Source: Betaproteobacteria bacterium
GTDB lineage: Bacteria > Pseudomonadota > Gammaproteobacteria > Burkholderiales > SG8-41
DNA length: 64,000 nucleotides
Reading direction: 5' to 3'
Assembly: GCA_900299145.1 (NCBI GenBank)
Contig: OMIN01000015.1
Location: 39,621 to 103,620 of the forward strand
Part shown: positions 1 through 9,420 of the stretch, one piece after another
How positions within the stretch are numbered: the stretch's first letter is position 1
Layout: each line of letters begins with the position of its first letter
Position numbers and translations under genes: made by a program
The notes under the pieces: model-generated
What the model saw: only the letters and a program-made list of their open reading frames with translations
The model's database searches: none
Told to the model about the DNA's origin: nothing

Positions 1-1725
1 AATCAAATCCAGCGCGGTTTTGCCACCAGCGGGATCAAAGCTCGAATGCAACTCCAGATCGAACAACGCGAATTCGATCTGCCGCACCGTCTGCATGCCG
101 CTCTGGAAATTCTTCGCGGCGAGCATTTTGTCGAACAGGGATTTCGGCAGCGGCTTGCCGTTGTCCACATGCCGCGTCATCGGCCGCAGCACGTCCCATT
201 CCCAGCAGAAATTTTCCATGAATTGGCTGGGGAGTTCCACCGCGTCCCACTCCACGCCATGTATGCCTGATACGCCCAGAAAATCCACCTGCGTCAGCAG
301 ATGATGCAGACCATGGCCGAATTCATGATAGAGCGTGATCACTTCGTCGTGCGTGAACGTCGCCGGCTTTCCACCGACGGGGGCGGAGAAATTGCAGTTC
401 AGGTACGCCACTGGCGCCTGTATACCATTTGCACCAGAAGCAAGCCGCCGCCGCGTGATCGCATCATCCATCCAGGCGCCGCCGCGCTTGGTGCCGCGCG
501 CGTATAGGTCCAGATAGAATTGCCCGATCAGCGCTCCAGTCTTGTCGTGGATCGAATAAAAGCGCACGTCGTCGTGCCAGCGCGGCGCTTCGGTCGGCGT
601 GATGGTCAGGCCATAGAGCGTCTCGATCAGCTTGAACATGCCTGGCACCACCGTGGTTTCAGGCAGATACTGCTTCACTTCCTGCTCTGAAAACGCATAA
701 CGCGCCACGCGCAGCTTTTCCGACACGTAGGGAATGTCCCACGCCGCGAGCTCGTTCATGCCCAGCTCGGCGCGCGCGAAGTCTTTCACTTCCTGCAAGT
801 CGCGTTCGGCGTACGGCTTGGCGCGCGCGGCGAGTTCGTTGAGGAACTTAATTACTTGTGCGGGCGACTCCGCCATTTTCGGCTCCAGCGAAACCTCGGC
901 GTAGTTGTTGAAACCCAGCAGTTGCGCGAGCTCACGGCGCAGTTTCACGATGTCCGCGATCAGCGGCGTGTTGTCGAGCTTGGCGTCTCCAAATTCCGAA
1001 GCGCGCGTGGCAGACGCCTTGTACATCAATTCGCGCAGCGCGCGATCATCGGCGTACTGCATCACCGGTAAGTACGATGGCGCGTGCAACGTGAATTTCC
1101 AGCCGGGTTTGTTATCTTTTTCGGCGGCTTCGCGAGCCGCTTGGCGGGCATCATCCGGCAAGCCGGCGAGGCCTTTTTCGTCTTCGATGAAATGCGAAAA
1201 GGCATTCGTCGCGTCAAGCACGTTGTCCGAAAACCGTGACGATAATTTCGACAGTTCTTCGCTGATCGCCTTGAAGCGCGCCTTCTTGTCCGCCGGCAGC
1301 TCCGCGCCGCCCAGCCGAAAATCGCGCAATTCGTTATCAACGATTTTTTGTTGCGCGGGCGTCAGCGCGCGAAATTCAGCCGACGAATGTAAGTATTTGT
1401 ATTTATTGAATAATTTTTCATTTTGCCCGAGCTCGGTGTAATAGGCCGTGAGCCGCGGCAAATTGCCGTTGTAGACCTCGCGCAGTTCCGGGCTGTTCAT
1501 CACCGCGTTCAAATGCCCGACCTGGCCCCACGCGCGGCTCAAACGCTCGTTGGCGTTTTCCAGTGGCTCGACAAAATCACGCCACGTCGCGGGCGTGGCC
1601 TCGGCGGAAACCTTTTCGATGGCCGCGTTGCACTCGGCGAGCAAGGCATCGACAGCGGGAGTCACGTGTTCGGTCTTGAAATCCGCGAAGCGCGGCAGGC
1701 CGGAAAAATCCAGTAGCGGGTTCAT
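1..1725 (-). CDS. prlC: Oligopeptidase A, M3 zinc peptidase (3' end cut by window)
   Basis: Cytoplasmic thimet-type oligopeptidase that degrades short peptides, including cleaved signal peptides. Read on the minus strand from the ATG at 1723-1725, it stays open to base 1, giving 575 codons; family members are about 680 residues, so roughly 100 C-terminal residues lie outside. The zinc motif HEFGH is encoded at 313-327 (residues 467-471), where the family has it. The N-terminus (MNPLLDFSGLPRF) also fits. An AT-rich dispersed repeat (1390-1409) encodes residues around NKYKYL without changing the apparent length. It follows pyrC' after 77 bases, possibly with its own promoter. Confidence 0.93.
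   Translation of the reverse strand, partial: MNPLLDFSGLPRFADFKTEHVTPAVDALLAECNAAIEKVSAEATPATWRDFVEPLENANERLSRAWGQVGHLNAVMNSPELREVYNGNLPRLTAYYTELGQNEKLFNKYKYLHSSAEFRALTPAQQKIVDNELRDFRLGGAELPADKKARFKAISEELSKLSSRFSDNVLDATNAFSHFIEDEKGLAGLPDDARQAAREAAEKDNKPGWKFTLHAPSYLPVMQYADDRALRELMYKASATRASEFGDAKLDNTPLIADIVKLRRELAQLLGFNNYAEVSLEPKMAESPAQVIKFLNELAARAKPYAERDLQEVKDFARAELGMNELAAWDIPYVSEKLRVARYAFSEQEVKQYLPETTVVPGMFKLIETLYGLTITPTEAPRWHDDVRFYSIHDKTGALIGQFYLDLYARGTKRGGAWMDDAITRRRLASGANGIQAPVAYLNCNFSAPVGGKPATFTHDEVITLYHEFGHGLHHLLTQVDFLGVSGIHGVEWDAVELPSQFMENFCWEWDVLRPMTRHVDNGKPLPKSLFDKMLAAKNFQSGMQTVRQIEFALFDLELHSSFDPAGGKTALDLI
1390..1409 (+). repeat. AT-rich dispersed 20-mer, copy 1
   Basis: One mismatch to the consensus TAASTATYTGWTTTWATTRA. 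It lies inside prlC on the antisense strand and is followed by a further AT-rich tail to about 1420. Confidence 0.7.
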
Positions 1726-1802
1726 GCGTAATACTCGAAAAAATGCGGACGGGAAGTCTAACAGAACCCTTCGACCATCACCCGCCGGGCGGGTTCAGCC
1801 CT

Positions 1803-3080
1803 CTACTTAAGCTCGTACGCCACCTGCCCGCCCACCAGCGTATGCGTTACGCGGCCCTTGAGTTCGATGCCGCTGTAGGGGGTGTTTTTGCCCTGGCTTT
1901 TCAGCGTGGCCGGTTCGACCGTCCAGTAGCGCCCGGCGTCGATCACGCACACATCGGCCTCGGCGCCTACACTTAAATGGCCGGCGTCGATGCCGAGCAA
2001 ATTCGCTGCATCCGAGGTGATTCTGGCGAGCGCGGTGGCGAGCGGCACGTTGTCTTCTTCCGCCCATTTCAAGGTCAGCGGCAGCAATAGTTCCAAACCG
2101 GTGGCGCCGGGTTCGGCTTCGGAAAAGGGCAATTGCTTGGCGTCGTCGTCCACCGGGCAGTGGTCGGAACACACGGCGTCGATCAGCCGTTCGGCCAGCG
2201 CTTTTCGCAAGGCATCGCGGTCGCGCTGGCTGCGCAGCGGCGGTATCAGATGGCAATTCGGATCGAAGTGACCAATGTCCAGTTCCGACAAATGCAGGTG
2301 GTGCACGGCGACGTCACAGGTAACTTTCACGCCGTCGTGCCGGGCGCGGCGCACCATGTTGATGCCCTCGGCGCTCGACAACCGGCACAGGTGCACGCGT
2401 GCGCCGGTCTCGCGCGCGAGCAACAGGATCACGGCAAGTGCCGCTGTTTCAGCGCACACCGGGATCGGCGGCAGCCCCAGACGCGTCGCCACCTGCCCTT
2501 CATGCGCGACACCATTGCGCGCCAGCGTGGCATCCTGCGGCCGCAGCCACACGGGGATATCGAAAGTCGCCGCATACTGCATGGCGTAATACAGCACCTG
2601 ATGATCAGTCAGCGGTACGTCCGCGTGCGAAAAAGCGACGCAGCCCGACTCGCGCAGCTCCGCCATTTCGGTAAGACGCACGCCCTTTAACGCCTCGGTC
2701 AGCGCGCCCACCGGATACACGCGCGCCTTGTTCAGGTTACGTGCGCGGAACTTCAGCATTTCCACCAGCCCCGGTTCATCAAGCGGCGGGTCGGTGTCCG
2801 GCGGACACGCCAGACTGGTAACGCCACCCGCCATCGCAGCATCCATTTCGGAATCAAGAGTGGCCATGTATTCAAAGCCCGGCTCGCGCAGCCGCGCAGA
2901 CAAATCCACCAGCCCGGGACACACAATCTTCCCGGCCGCGTCAATCACGTGGTTGGCAGTGAACCCGGCGGGCGCATTGCCCACGGCCACGACTTTACCG
3001 GCGGCAATGAAGAGGTCGTGCGTACCATCAACACTATTGCACGGATCGATCAGACGGCCGCCCTTGATGTGGAGTTTCAT
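1803..3080 (-). CDS. pyrC': Dihydroorotase-like protein PyrC', predicted non-catalytic
   Basis: 425-residue amidohydrolase-fold protein of the type I dihydroorotase family, encoded directly after pyrB. The zinc-binding His-x-His of active enzymes (DxHxHLREPG) is S61-A62-R63 here. The His of the HCED motif is R180 (RPQD), and the His of the HLCH segment is R233. The downstream SDHCP segment remains. In pseudomonads such dead PyrC' subunits hold the aspartate transcarbamoylase dodecamer together, and I infer the same role. It overlaps pyrB by 4 bases (ATGA), so the two are translationally coupled. An active dihydroorotase must be encoded elsewhere. Confidence 0.9.
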   Translation of the reverse strand: MKLHIKGGRLIDPCNSVDGTHDLFIAAGKVVAVGNAPAGFTANHVIDAAGKIVCPGLVDLSARLREPGFEYMATLDSEMDAAMAGGVTSLACPPDTDPPLDEPGLVEMLKFRARNLNKARVYPVGALTEALKGVRLTEMAELRESGCVAFSHADVPLTDHQVLYYAMQYAATFDIPVWLRPQDATLARNGVAHEGQVATRLGLPPIPVCAETAALAVILLLARETGARVHLCRLSSAEGINMVRRARHDGVKVTCDVAVHHLHLSELDIGHFDPNCHLIPPLRSQRDRDALRKALAERLIDAVCSDHCPVDDDAKQLPFSEAEPGATGLELLLPLTLKWAEEDNVPLATALARITSDAANLLGIDAGHLSVGAEADVCVIDAGRYWTVEPATLKSQGKNTPYSGIELKGRVTHTLVGGQVAYELK

Positions 3081-4045
3081 CCTCTCCAGCTCCCCGCGAC
3101 GATGCTCATCACCGCCATGCGTATGGCGATGCCGAAGTTCACCTGCGGCAGGATCACTGACTGCCCGCCATCAGCCACACTGGAATCGATTTCGACCCCG
3201 CGATTCATCGGGCCGGGATGCAGCACGATGGCGTCCGGCTTGGCGAGCGCCAACTTGTCCGGTGTGATGCCGTAGTACTTGTAAAACTCCTGCCCCGACG
3301 CGAGCAGCGCGCCCTGCATGCGTTCGTTTTGCAACCGCAACGTGCTCACCACGTCCACGTCTTTGAGTCCCTCGCGCAGGTCGTGATACACATGTACGCC
3401 AAGGCTCTTGATGTCGGCAGGGATCAGCGTGCGCGGGCTGATGACACGAATTTCCGGGCAGCCCAGCGTGGTCAGCGCGTGGATCTGCGAACGCGCCACG
3501 CGCGAATGCAGAATGTCGCCAATGATCGCCACCCGCAGCTGGGTAAAATCCTTTTTGTAGTGGCGGATGGTGAACATATCGAGCAGCCCCTGCGTCGGGT
3601 GCTGATGGCGCCCGTCGCCGGCGTTGATGACGTGAATGTCCGGCCCCACGTGCTTGGCGATCAAATACGGCGCGCCGCTCGCCGCGTGGCGCACCACAAA
3701 CATGTCCGCCTGCATCGCCGCGAGATTGGCCACGGTGTCGAGCATGCTCTCGCCCTTGCTGGTCGACGACTGCGCGATTGCCAGGTTAATGACGTCGGCC
3801 GACAGCCGCTTGGCTGCGATTTCGAAGGTGGTGCGTGTGCGCGTGGAGTTCTCGAAGAAAATGTTGAACACCGACTTGCCGCGCAGCAGCGGTACCTTTT
3901 TCACTTCGCGCTGCGTGACACCGGCGAAGGATTCCGCCGCGTCGAGGATTTGCCGCAATACGTCCGCCGGCAGGCCGTCGATGGACAACAGGTGATGCAG
4001 TTCACCGTTTTTGTTCAGTTGCGGATTGCGCGGATCAAGCCACAT
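3077..4045 (-). CDS. pyrB: Aspartate carbamoyltransferase catalytic subunit
   Basis: Condenses carbamoyl phosphate and L-aspartate, the first committed step of pyrimidine synthesis. 322 residues, normal for the catalytic chain. The carbamoyl-phosphate loop STRTRTTFE, the HPTQGLLD segment and the C-terminal [12 protein letters not shown] motif are all present. It lies between pyrR (14 bases upstream) and pyrC' (4-base overlap). No pyrI regulatory subunit is adjacent, which fits an ATCase built with PyrC'. Confidence 0.96.
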   Translation of the reverse strand: MWLDPRNPQLNKNGELHHLLSIDGLPADVLRQILDAAESFAGVTQREVKKVPLLRGKSVFNIFFENSTRTRTTFEIAAKRLSADVINLAIAQSSTSKGESMLDTVANLAAMQADMFVVRHAASGAPYLIAKHVGPDIHVINAGDGRHQHPTQGLLDMFTIRHYKKDFTQLRVAIIGDILHSRVARSQIHALTTLGCPEIRVISPRTLIPADIKSLGVHVYHDLREGLKDVDVVSTLRLQNERMQGALLASGQEFYKYYGITPDKLALAKPDAIVLHPGPMNRGVEIDSSVADGGQSVILPQVNFGIAIRMAVMSIVAGSWRG

Positions 4046-4059
4046 GCGGAATTCAGGCC

Positions 4060-4578
4060 CTAGTTTTCGTGCAACTTGAAGGAAAGTTTGCCCGCATCGT
4101 CGCGCGTCAGTTCAATGCTTTGCGACACCGCGAGTGTAATGTTACCGCCCAGAAAATCCGGCGCCACCGGCAATTCGCGGCCGCCGCGATCGACCAGTGC
4201 AGCGAGCTTGATACCCGCCGGGCGGCCGTAATCGAAAAGCACGTTCATCGCCGCGCGAATGGTGCGACCGGTGTAGAGCACGTCATCCACCAGAATCAGT
4301 TGACGGCCCTCGACATCAAACGGCAGGTCGGATGTCTTGACGTTGCGGTGCAGGCCCTTTTGATCAAAGTCATCGCGGTAAAACGACACGTCGAGCGTGC
4401 CCAGCGGCGTCTTGATGCCCAGCCCGGCGTGCAGGCGTTGCGCGAGCCACACGCCGCCGGTATGGATGCCCACCAGGCCCGTATCGGGGCCGACAACGGC
4501 ATGCATTTGATCCAGCAGCTTCGCCAGCAGGTGCTCGGCGTCTGGCAGGGGCGGGCGTGAGGGAGCCGGCTTGTTCAT
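4060..4578 (-). CDS. pyrR: PyrR: pyrimidine operon regulator / uracil phosphoribosyltransferase
   Basis: 172-residue type I phosphoribosyltransferase. The PRPP loop [14 protein letters not shown] is intact, and the RGGRELPV segment near the C-terminus matches PyrR. In Firmicutes PyrR binds pyr mRNA and also makes UMP from uracil. In this Gram-negative pyr cluster I see no anti-antiterminator in the 14-base gap to pyrB, so the enzymatic role is the safer call. It follows ruvX after 61 bases. Confidence 0.93.
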   Translation of the reverse strand: MNKPAPSRPPLPDAEHLLAKLLDQMHAVVGPDTGLVGIHTGGVWLAQRLHAGLGIKTPLGTLDVSFYRDDFDQKGLHRNVKTSDLPFDVEGRQLILVDDVLYTGRTIRAAMNVLFDYGRPAGIKLAALVDRGGRELPVAPDFLGGNITLAVSQSIELTRDDAGKLSFKLHEN

Positions 4579-4639
4579 GGGCGTGTGTGGAGGGCGAGAT
4601 TAACACAAGGCAGGTGGCCGTACAATGCACTGACAACTA

Positions 4640-5065
4640 TCATGCACGGTGGGGCGCATGGTGCGCGAGCCATGCGCGCAGAATTTCGCACGCCGCCGCG
4701 GAATCGAGCACCGCTTTTAGTTTGGCGCCGGACAAGCCCTGTTCACGCAGCCCCGATTCCGCAACCGTGGAGCTGAACGATTCGTCCACCAGCGCCACCG
4801 GCAGACCGAAGCGCCCTTCCAGCCGGCGCGCAAAGCGCCGGGCAAGCCGTGCGATTTCATGCTCGCCGCCATCGGCATGGCGCGGTTCGCCGACAACGAG
4901 TTGCGCGGGCTTCCACTCGGCAATCAGCGCTGCGATGGCCGCGAATCGGGTCTGGTTGTCTTCGGCATGGATTGCCGCGAGCGGATGGGCGATGCCCATG
5001 GCGGTGTCGGCCACCGCCACGCCAATGCGTTTTTCGCCGAAGTCGAAGGCGAGCACGCTATTCAC
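4640..5065 (-). CDS. ruvX: Putative pre-16S rRNA nuclease / Holliday junction resolvase-like RuvX
   Basis: 141-residue RNase H-fold protein (YqgF family), thought to trim the 5' end of 16S rRNA. It begins with the family N-terminus MNSVLAFDFGEKRIGVAVAD, whose Asp is a predicted catalytic residue; VDESFSS and a C-terminal Asp (VLDSAAA) follow. Its ATG directly abuts the stop codon of yqgE, as in many proteobacteria. Confidence 0.94.
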   Translation of the reverse strand: MNSVLAFDFGEKRIGVAVADTAMGIAHPLAAIHAEDNQTRFAAIAALIAEWKPAQLVVGEPRHADGGEHEIARLARRFARRLEGRFGLPVALVDESFSSTVAESGLREQGLSGAKLKAVLDSAAACEILRAWLAHHAPHRA

Positions 5066-5635
5066 TCACGCATGCCCCGCCGCATCCGACAGCATTGAGA
5101 GGTCAATGCCCAGCAGTTTCAGGCCCGCTTCATAGCGCTGTTCGGCGGGGGTATCAAACAAAATATGTTCGTCGGCGTCGACCGTAAGCCACGCGTTTTG
5201 CGCGAGTTCGCTTTCAAGCTGGCCGGGCGCCCAACCGGCGTAACCCAGTGTCACCAGCATGCGCGGCGGGCCTTCGCCGCGCGCCACGGCCTGCAGCACG
5301 TCCTTCGAGGTGGTGAGGCCAATGCTGTCGCTCACTTTCAGTGTCGATTGCCACGCGCCGGCGGGCGTGTGCAGCACAAAGCCCCGGTCGGTCTGCACCG
5401 GCCCGCCGTAATGCACGGGAACTTCGCGGCAGGCTTCGTCACGTGGCGTGATTTCAATCTGCTCCAGCAACGCGTGCAGCGTGAGATCTGCCAGGTTGAG
5501 TGGCCGGTTGACCACCACACCCAGCGCGCCCTGTTCGTTATGCTCGCAGATAAAGGTCAGCGTTTTGGCGAAATGCGGATCAGCCATGGCGGGCATGGCG
5601 ATCAGAAAATGCCGGGTCAGGTTGACGGATTGCAT
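5066..5635 (-). CDS. yqgE: UPF0301/AlgH family protein YqgE
   Basis: 189-residue cytosolic protein of the DUF179 (YqgE/AlgH) family, whose biochemical function is unsettled. The family start ([13 protein letters not shown]), the [10 protein letters not shown] segment and the [11 protein letters not shown] motif are all visible. It sits 12 bases after trkH and abuts ruvX, so it is probably co-transcribed with both. The linkage with ruvX and pyrR-pyrB is conserved in beta- and gammaproteobacteria. Confidence 0.94.
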   Translation of the reverse strand: MQSVNLTRHFLIAMPAMADPHFAKTLTFICEHNEQGALGVVVNRPLNLADLTLHALLEQIEITPRDEACREVPVHYGGPVQTDRGFVLHTPAGAWQSTLKVSDSIGLTTSKDVLQAVARGEGPPRMLVTLGYAGWAPGQLESELAQNAWLTVDADEHILFDTPAEQRYEAGLKLLGIDLSMLSDAAGHA

Positions 5636-5647
5636 TGTGGAATTTTA

Positions 5648-7105
5648 TTACCGCCGCCAGAACGCCGGGGTAAAAATAATTAGCAGGGTAAAGAGTTCCA
5701 GCCGGCCCAGCAGCATGGCGAACGTGCACACCCACGTCTGAAAATCCGTAAGCACGGCAAACGTGGTGGCAGGGCCGACCTGATTCAGGCCGGGGCCGGT
5801 GTTGTTGATGCACGCTACCACCGCGCTGAAGGCAGTGATGAAATCCAGCCCGCTCGCCACCATCACCAGGGTCATGAAAACGATGCAGCACACGTAAACA
5901 AACATAAACGCCAGCACGGCAAAAATCACTTTGTTTTCAATAACCTGGCCACCCAGCTTGGCGGGCGTCACCGCGCGCGGATGCAGCAATTTCAAATATT
6001 CACGGTTCACCTGCACGTATAAAAGCTGCGCGCGAACCATCTTGATGCCACCGCCGGTGGAGCCGGAGCAGGAGGCAAAGCAGCACAAAAACAGCATCCA
6101 CAGCGGTGCGAACAGCGGCCACAGGTTGTAATCGGTGTTGGCAAAGCCAGTGGTGGTGGCAATCGAAACCACGTTGAACGACGCAAACCGTAGTGCCTCG
6201 CCGAAGGTCGGGTAGGTTTTCATGGCGTACAAATAACCGGCGATGCCCGCGCAACTGGCGAGCGTCACCAGCAGAAACATCCCGGCTTCCGTGTCACGCA
6301 CGTAGGCGGCGGGCGAACGCGCGCGAAGCGCCGTGAAATGCGTGCCGAAGTTGATTCCCGCCACCAGCATGAAAGCAATGGTGACAACCTCGATGGCCGG
6401 TGAATTCCAGAAACCGAAACTCGCGTCATGACTGGAAAACCCGCCCAGCCCCATGGTGGAAAACATGTGCATCAGGGCGTCGAACCAGGTCATGCCTGCA
6501 AAATGAAACGCGAAAAAACACAGCACCGAAATGAACGCATAGACTTCCCACAGGCCCTTGGCGGTTTCGGTAATGCGCGGCGTGAGTTGCGAATCCTTCA
6601 TCGGCCCCGGCGTTTCCGCCTTGTAAAGCTGCCGGCCGCCGACGCCCAGCAGCGGCAAAATCGCCACCGCCAGCACAATCAGGCCCATGCCGCCCAGCCA
6701 CACCAGCAGTCCGCGCCAGATATTGAGCGACGGGGCGAGCTTGTCGAGATCCGTGAGCACGGTGGCGCCGGTGGTGGTCAGCCCTGAAATGGTTTCAAAG
6801 TAAGCATCGGTGAACGACAGTTCGGGAATCAGCATCAACAACGGCAATGTGGCGAAGGCCGCGCCGCCGGTCCACGCCAGCACCACCAGCAGCATGCCGT
6901 CGCGCGGCTTCAGTTCGTAATCGAACCCGCGCGTGGCGAAAAACGCGATCATTGCCACCGCGAAATTGAACAACATCGACACGCAAAACGCACGCAGCGC
7001 GCCATCGCCGTAGTGTAACGATATGGCGATGGGCACCAGATGCGACAGGCTCATCACCATGCCGATGACGCCCAGCGGGCGCAGCACTGTCAGCAACGGC
7101 TTCAT
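5648..7105 (-). CDS. trkH: Trk potassium uptake channel subunit TrkH
   Basis: About 485-residue integral membrane subunit of the Trk K+ uptake system. The four selectivity-filter loops are recognisable by their glycines (ISGLTTTGATVL, FSTMGLGGFS, VSIATTTGFAN, CINNTGPGL). I chose the ATG at 7103-7105 (MKPLLTVLRPLG); a longer reading frame starts inside trkA and adds 27 non-family residues. It is 7 bases downstream of trkA, its cytosolic regulator, so channel and gate are co-expressed. Confidence 0.95.
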   Translation of the reverse strand: MKPLLTVLRPLGVIGMVMSLSHLVPIAISLHYGDGALRAFCVSMLFNFAVAMIAFFATRGFDYELKPRDGMLLVVLAWTGGAAFATLPLLMLIPELSFTDAYFETISGLTTTGATVLTDLDKLAPSLNIWRGLLVWLGGMGLIVLAVAILPLLGVGGRQLYKAETPGPMKDSQLTPRITETAKGLWEVYAFISVLCFFAFHFAGMTWFDALMHMFSTMGLGGFSSHDASFGFWNSPAIEVVTIAFMLVAGINFGTHFTALRARSPAAYVRDTEAGMFLLVTLASCAGIAGYLYAMKTYPTFGEALRFASFNVVSIATTTGFANTDYNLWPLFAPLWMLFLCCFASCSGSTGGGIKMVRAQLLYVQVNREYLKLLHPRAVTPAKLGGQVIENKVIFAVLAFMFVYVCCIVFMTLVMVASGLDFITAFSAVVACINNTGPGLNQVGPATTFAVLTDFQTWVCTFAMLLGRLELFTLLIIFTPAFWRR

Positions 7106-7112
7106 AGAACGC

Positions 7113-8534
7113 TCAGAAAACCCCCGCCGAGACCTGGAATAGCTTCTCGACCCGGGGCACCATGCGCTTGTTGACCACGAATACAATCACGTGATCATCG
7201 GCCTCGATCATGGTGTCGTGATGCGCCATGATGACCTGATCCTCCGTGTCGTGTTCCCCGGCGGCAATACGCGCACCGGCGGTATTGCGCTGGCGCACGA
7301 TGGCGCCGATGGTCGCGCCCTTGGGCAGATCGATTTCCTCGATGCGCCGGCCGACCACCTGCGATGAGCGGGCATCGCCGTGCGCCACCAGCTCCAGCGC
7401 CTCCGCGGCGCCGCGCCGCAGCGAGTGCACCACCGCCACGTCGCCGCGCCGCACGCGCGCGAGCAGCGTACCGATGGTGGATTGCATGGGCGAAATCGCG
7501 ATGTCGATGCGCCCCTCCTGCAACAGGTTGACATAGGCGCTTCGCGTGATCAGCGCGATCACCTTGCGCACGCCCATGCGCTTGGCAAGCAGCGCCGACA
7601 TGATGTTATCTTCATCGTCATTGGTCAGCGCGCAATACACGTCCATTTCGCCGATGTTTTCGGCTTCGAGCAACTCTTCGTCGGTGACGTCACCCTGCAG
7701 CACCAGCGCGCGGGTGAGATCCGCGGCCAGCCGCTCGGCGCTGGCCTTGCCGAACTCGATGATTTTGACCTCGCACTTGTCCTCGATGGCTTTGGCGAGC
7801 CGCCGGCCGATGTTGCCGCCGCCACCCAGCATTACACGTTTGACCGGCTTATCCATGCGCCGCAGTTCGCGCATCACGCCTCGCAGATTCTCCGTGGCGG
7901 CAATGATAAAAACTTCGTCACCGGCCTCGATCACCGTGCTGCCTTCCGGCGCGATCGGTGCATCCTGCCGGTAGACGGCGGCCACTCGCGCGTCGATCTG
8001 CGGCATGTGTGTGCGCAAATAGGAAATAGGGTGGCCCACCAGCGGCCCGCCGGGAAACGCCCTTACTGCGGCAAGGCTCACCCTGCCGTGGGCGAACTCC
8101 AGCACCTGCAGCGCTTCGGGGAATTCCAGCAGCTTGACGATGTAGTCGGTGAGCAATTGTTCTGGGCAGATGGGCACATCGACCGCGAAGTTCTCACGCG
8201 AGAAAATTTCCGGGTGTGACAGATAGTCCGCCGAACGGATGCGCGCAATTTTGGTCGGCGTATTAAAGAGCGTCGAGGCGAGCTTGCACGCCACCATGTT
8301 GGTCTCGTCACTTTGCGTGACGGCGAACAGCAGGTCTGCGTCCTCCAGCCCCGTCTGCTCGAGTATGGCCGGGTGCGCCGCGTTGCCGCACACCGTGCGC
8401 ACGTCGACGCGATCCTGCAAGTCGCGCAAGCGGTCGGCATTGGTGTCGACGATGGTGATGTCGTTGGCTTCCGAGGCGAGATTTTCCGCGACCGACGATC
8501 CCACCTGCCCCGCGCCCAGTATGACGATTTTCAC
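7113..8534 (-). CDS. trkA: Trk system NAD-binding regulatory subunit TrkA
   Basis: Peripheral cytosolic subunit that gates TrkH in response to nucleotides. About 473 residues, two RCK_N/RCK_C repeats. The first Rossmann segment is VKIVILGAGQVGSSVAENL, the second VKRVMLGGGGNIGRRLAKAI. The start is taken as GTG at 8532-8534, placed exactly before KIVILGAGQ with GGGAGAA about 6 bases upstream; the reading frame continues a further 70 codons without family similarity. Divergent from rsmE. Confidence 0.94.
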   Translation of the reverse strand: MKIVILGAGQVGSSVAENLASEANDITIVDTNADRLRDLQDRVDVRTVCGNAAHPAILEQTGLEDADLLFAVTQSDETNMVACKLASTLFNTPTKIARIRSADYLSHPEIFSRENFAVDVPICPEQLLTDYIVKLLEFPEALQVLEFAHGRVSLAAVRAFPGGPLVGHPISYLRTHMPQIDARVAAVYRQDAPIAPEGSTVIEAGDEVFIIAATENLRGVMRELRRMDKPVKRVMLGGGGNIGRRLAKAIEDKCEVKIIEFGKASAERLAADLTRALVLQGDVTDEELLEAENIGEMDVYCALTNDDEDNIMSALLAKRMGVRKVIALITRSAYVNLLQEGRIDIAISPMQSTIGTLLARVRRGDVAVVHSLRRGAAEALELVAHGDARSSQVVGRRIEEIDLPKGATIGAIVRQRNTAGARIAAGEHDTEDQVIMAHHDTMIEADDHVIVFVVNKRMVPRVEKLFQVSAGVF

Positions 8535-8660
8535 AGCAGCTTCTCCCGCAAGATGCCGGATTCTATGCTGAGTGCCCCGCCCGCGCCATGGCATAATCAT
8601 TGTGCATGAACGCGCACATTGACAACGAACACTGCCGCACCCGACCACGCAGGTGAGCTT

Positions 8661-9398
8661 TTGACGCGACTTTATTTTCCCGGCGATATCGCCGATCACG
8701 GCGAATGTCACGTGACGGGCGGTCAGGCGCACCACGTGCTGCACGTGCTGCGTCTGGAAGCGGGGGCGCCGCTAACGTTGTTCGACGGGCGCGGCGGCGA
8801 ATACGCTGCACGCATCAAGCGCATCGACAAATCCGGATTGACGCTGACCGTTGCCGGCCGCGCCGAAGTGAGCCGCGAGTCGCCGCTGAAAGTGCTGCTG
8901 GCGCAAGGCGTTTCCAGCGGTGAGCGCATGGATTACACGGTGCAAAAATGCGTGGAACTGGGCGTCACCTCGATCCAGCCGCTGATCACCCAGCGCAGCG
9001 TGGTGCGGCTGGCAGGCGAACGCGCCGACAAGCGCGTGGCGCACTGGCAAACCGTGGCCGCGGCCGCCTGCGAGCAGTGCGGCCGCAATGTACTGCCGGA
9101 CATTTTGCCGGTACAGCCGTTGATGAAGTGGCTGGGCACGCAGGCTTCTGTTAACCACCACGATGGCGCTGCATATCTGCTGTCGCCGCAAGGCGGCAAG
9201 CGGCTGCGCGATCTGCCGCGCCCGGCGGGTACGGTGTCGCTGCTGGTGGGGCCGGAAGGCGGCTGGAATCCCGACGAGACCGCCGCTGTGCTGGGCGCGG
9301 GTTTCGAGGCGCTGACGCTCGGCCCGCGCGTGCTGCGCACCGAAACCGCTGCCGCCGCCGCGCTGGCGGCCATGCAAGCGGTGTGGGGGGATTTCTGA
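8661..9398 (+). CDS. rsmE: 16S rRNA (uracil-1498-N3)-methyltransferase
   Basis: SPOUT-fold methyltransferase that modifies U1498 of 16S rRNA using S-adenosylmethionine. The C-terminal knot motifs LLVGPEGGWNPDE and LTLGPRVLRTETA are intact, as is the mid-protein KCVELGVTSIQPL. I prefer the TTG at 8661, which gives the usual N-terminus (TRLYFPGDI) and about 245 residues, with AGGTGAG four bases upstream. A TTG at 8619 in the same frame would add 14 residues. Confidence 0.93.
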   Translation: MTRLYFPGDIADHGECHVTGGQAHHVLHVLRLEAGAPLTLFDGRGGEYAARIKRIDKSGLTLTVAGRAEVSRESPLKVLLAQGVSSGERMDYTVQKCVELGVTSIQPLITQRSVVRLAGERADKRVAHWQTVAAAACEQCGRNVLPDILPVQPLMKWLGTQASVNHHDGAAYLLSPQGGKRLRDLPRPAGTVSLLVGPEGGWNPDETAAVLGAGFEALTLGPRVLRTETAAAAALAAMQAVWGDF

Positions 9399-9420
9399 CG
9401 CGGCGTTGCAGCAAGACATC

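Noticed and set aside
1780..1794. GC-rich palindrome between pyrC' and prlC
   Set aside because: The stem can only form with a too-small loop and there is no T-tract, so it is not a convincing terminator.
4579..4639. PyrR-type RNA attenuator upstream of pyrR or pyrB
   Set aside because: The gaps are only 61 and 14 bases and show no mutually exclusive hairpins.
5671..5700. AT-rich tract near the trkH 3' end as a further repeat copy
   Set aside because: It shares too few positions with the consensus; the composition is explained by hydrophobic codons.
8535..8744. N-terminal extension of trkA by 70 codons
   Set aside because: It crosses the rsmE start region and lacks TrkA similarity; the GTG at 8534 gives the exact family N-terminus and has a good ribosome binding site.
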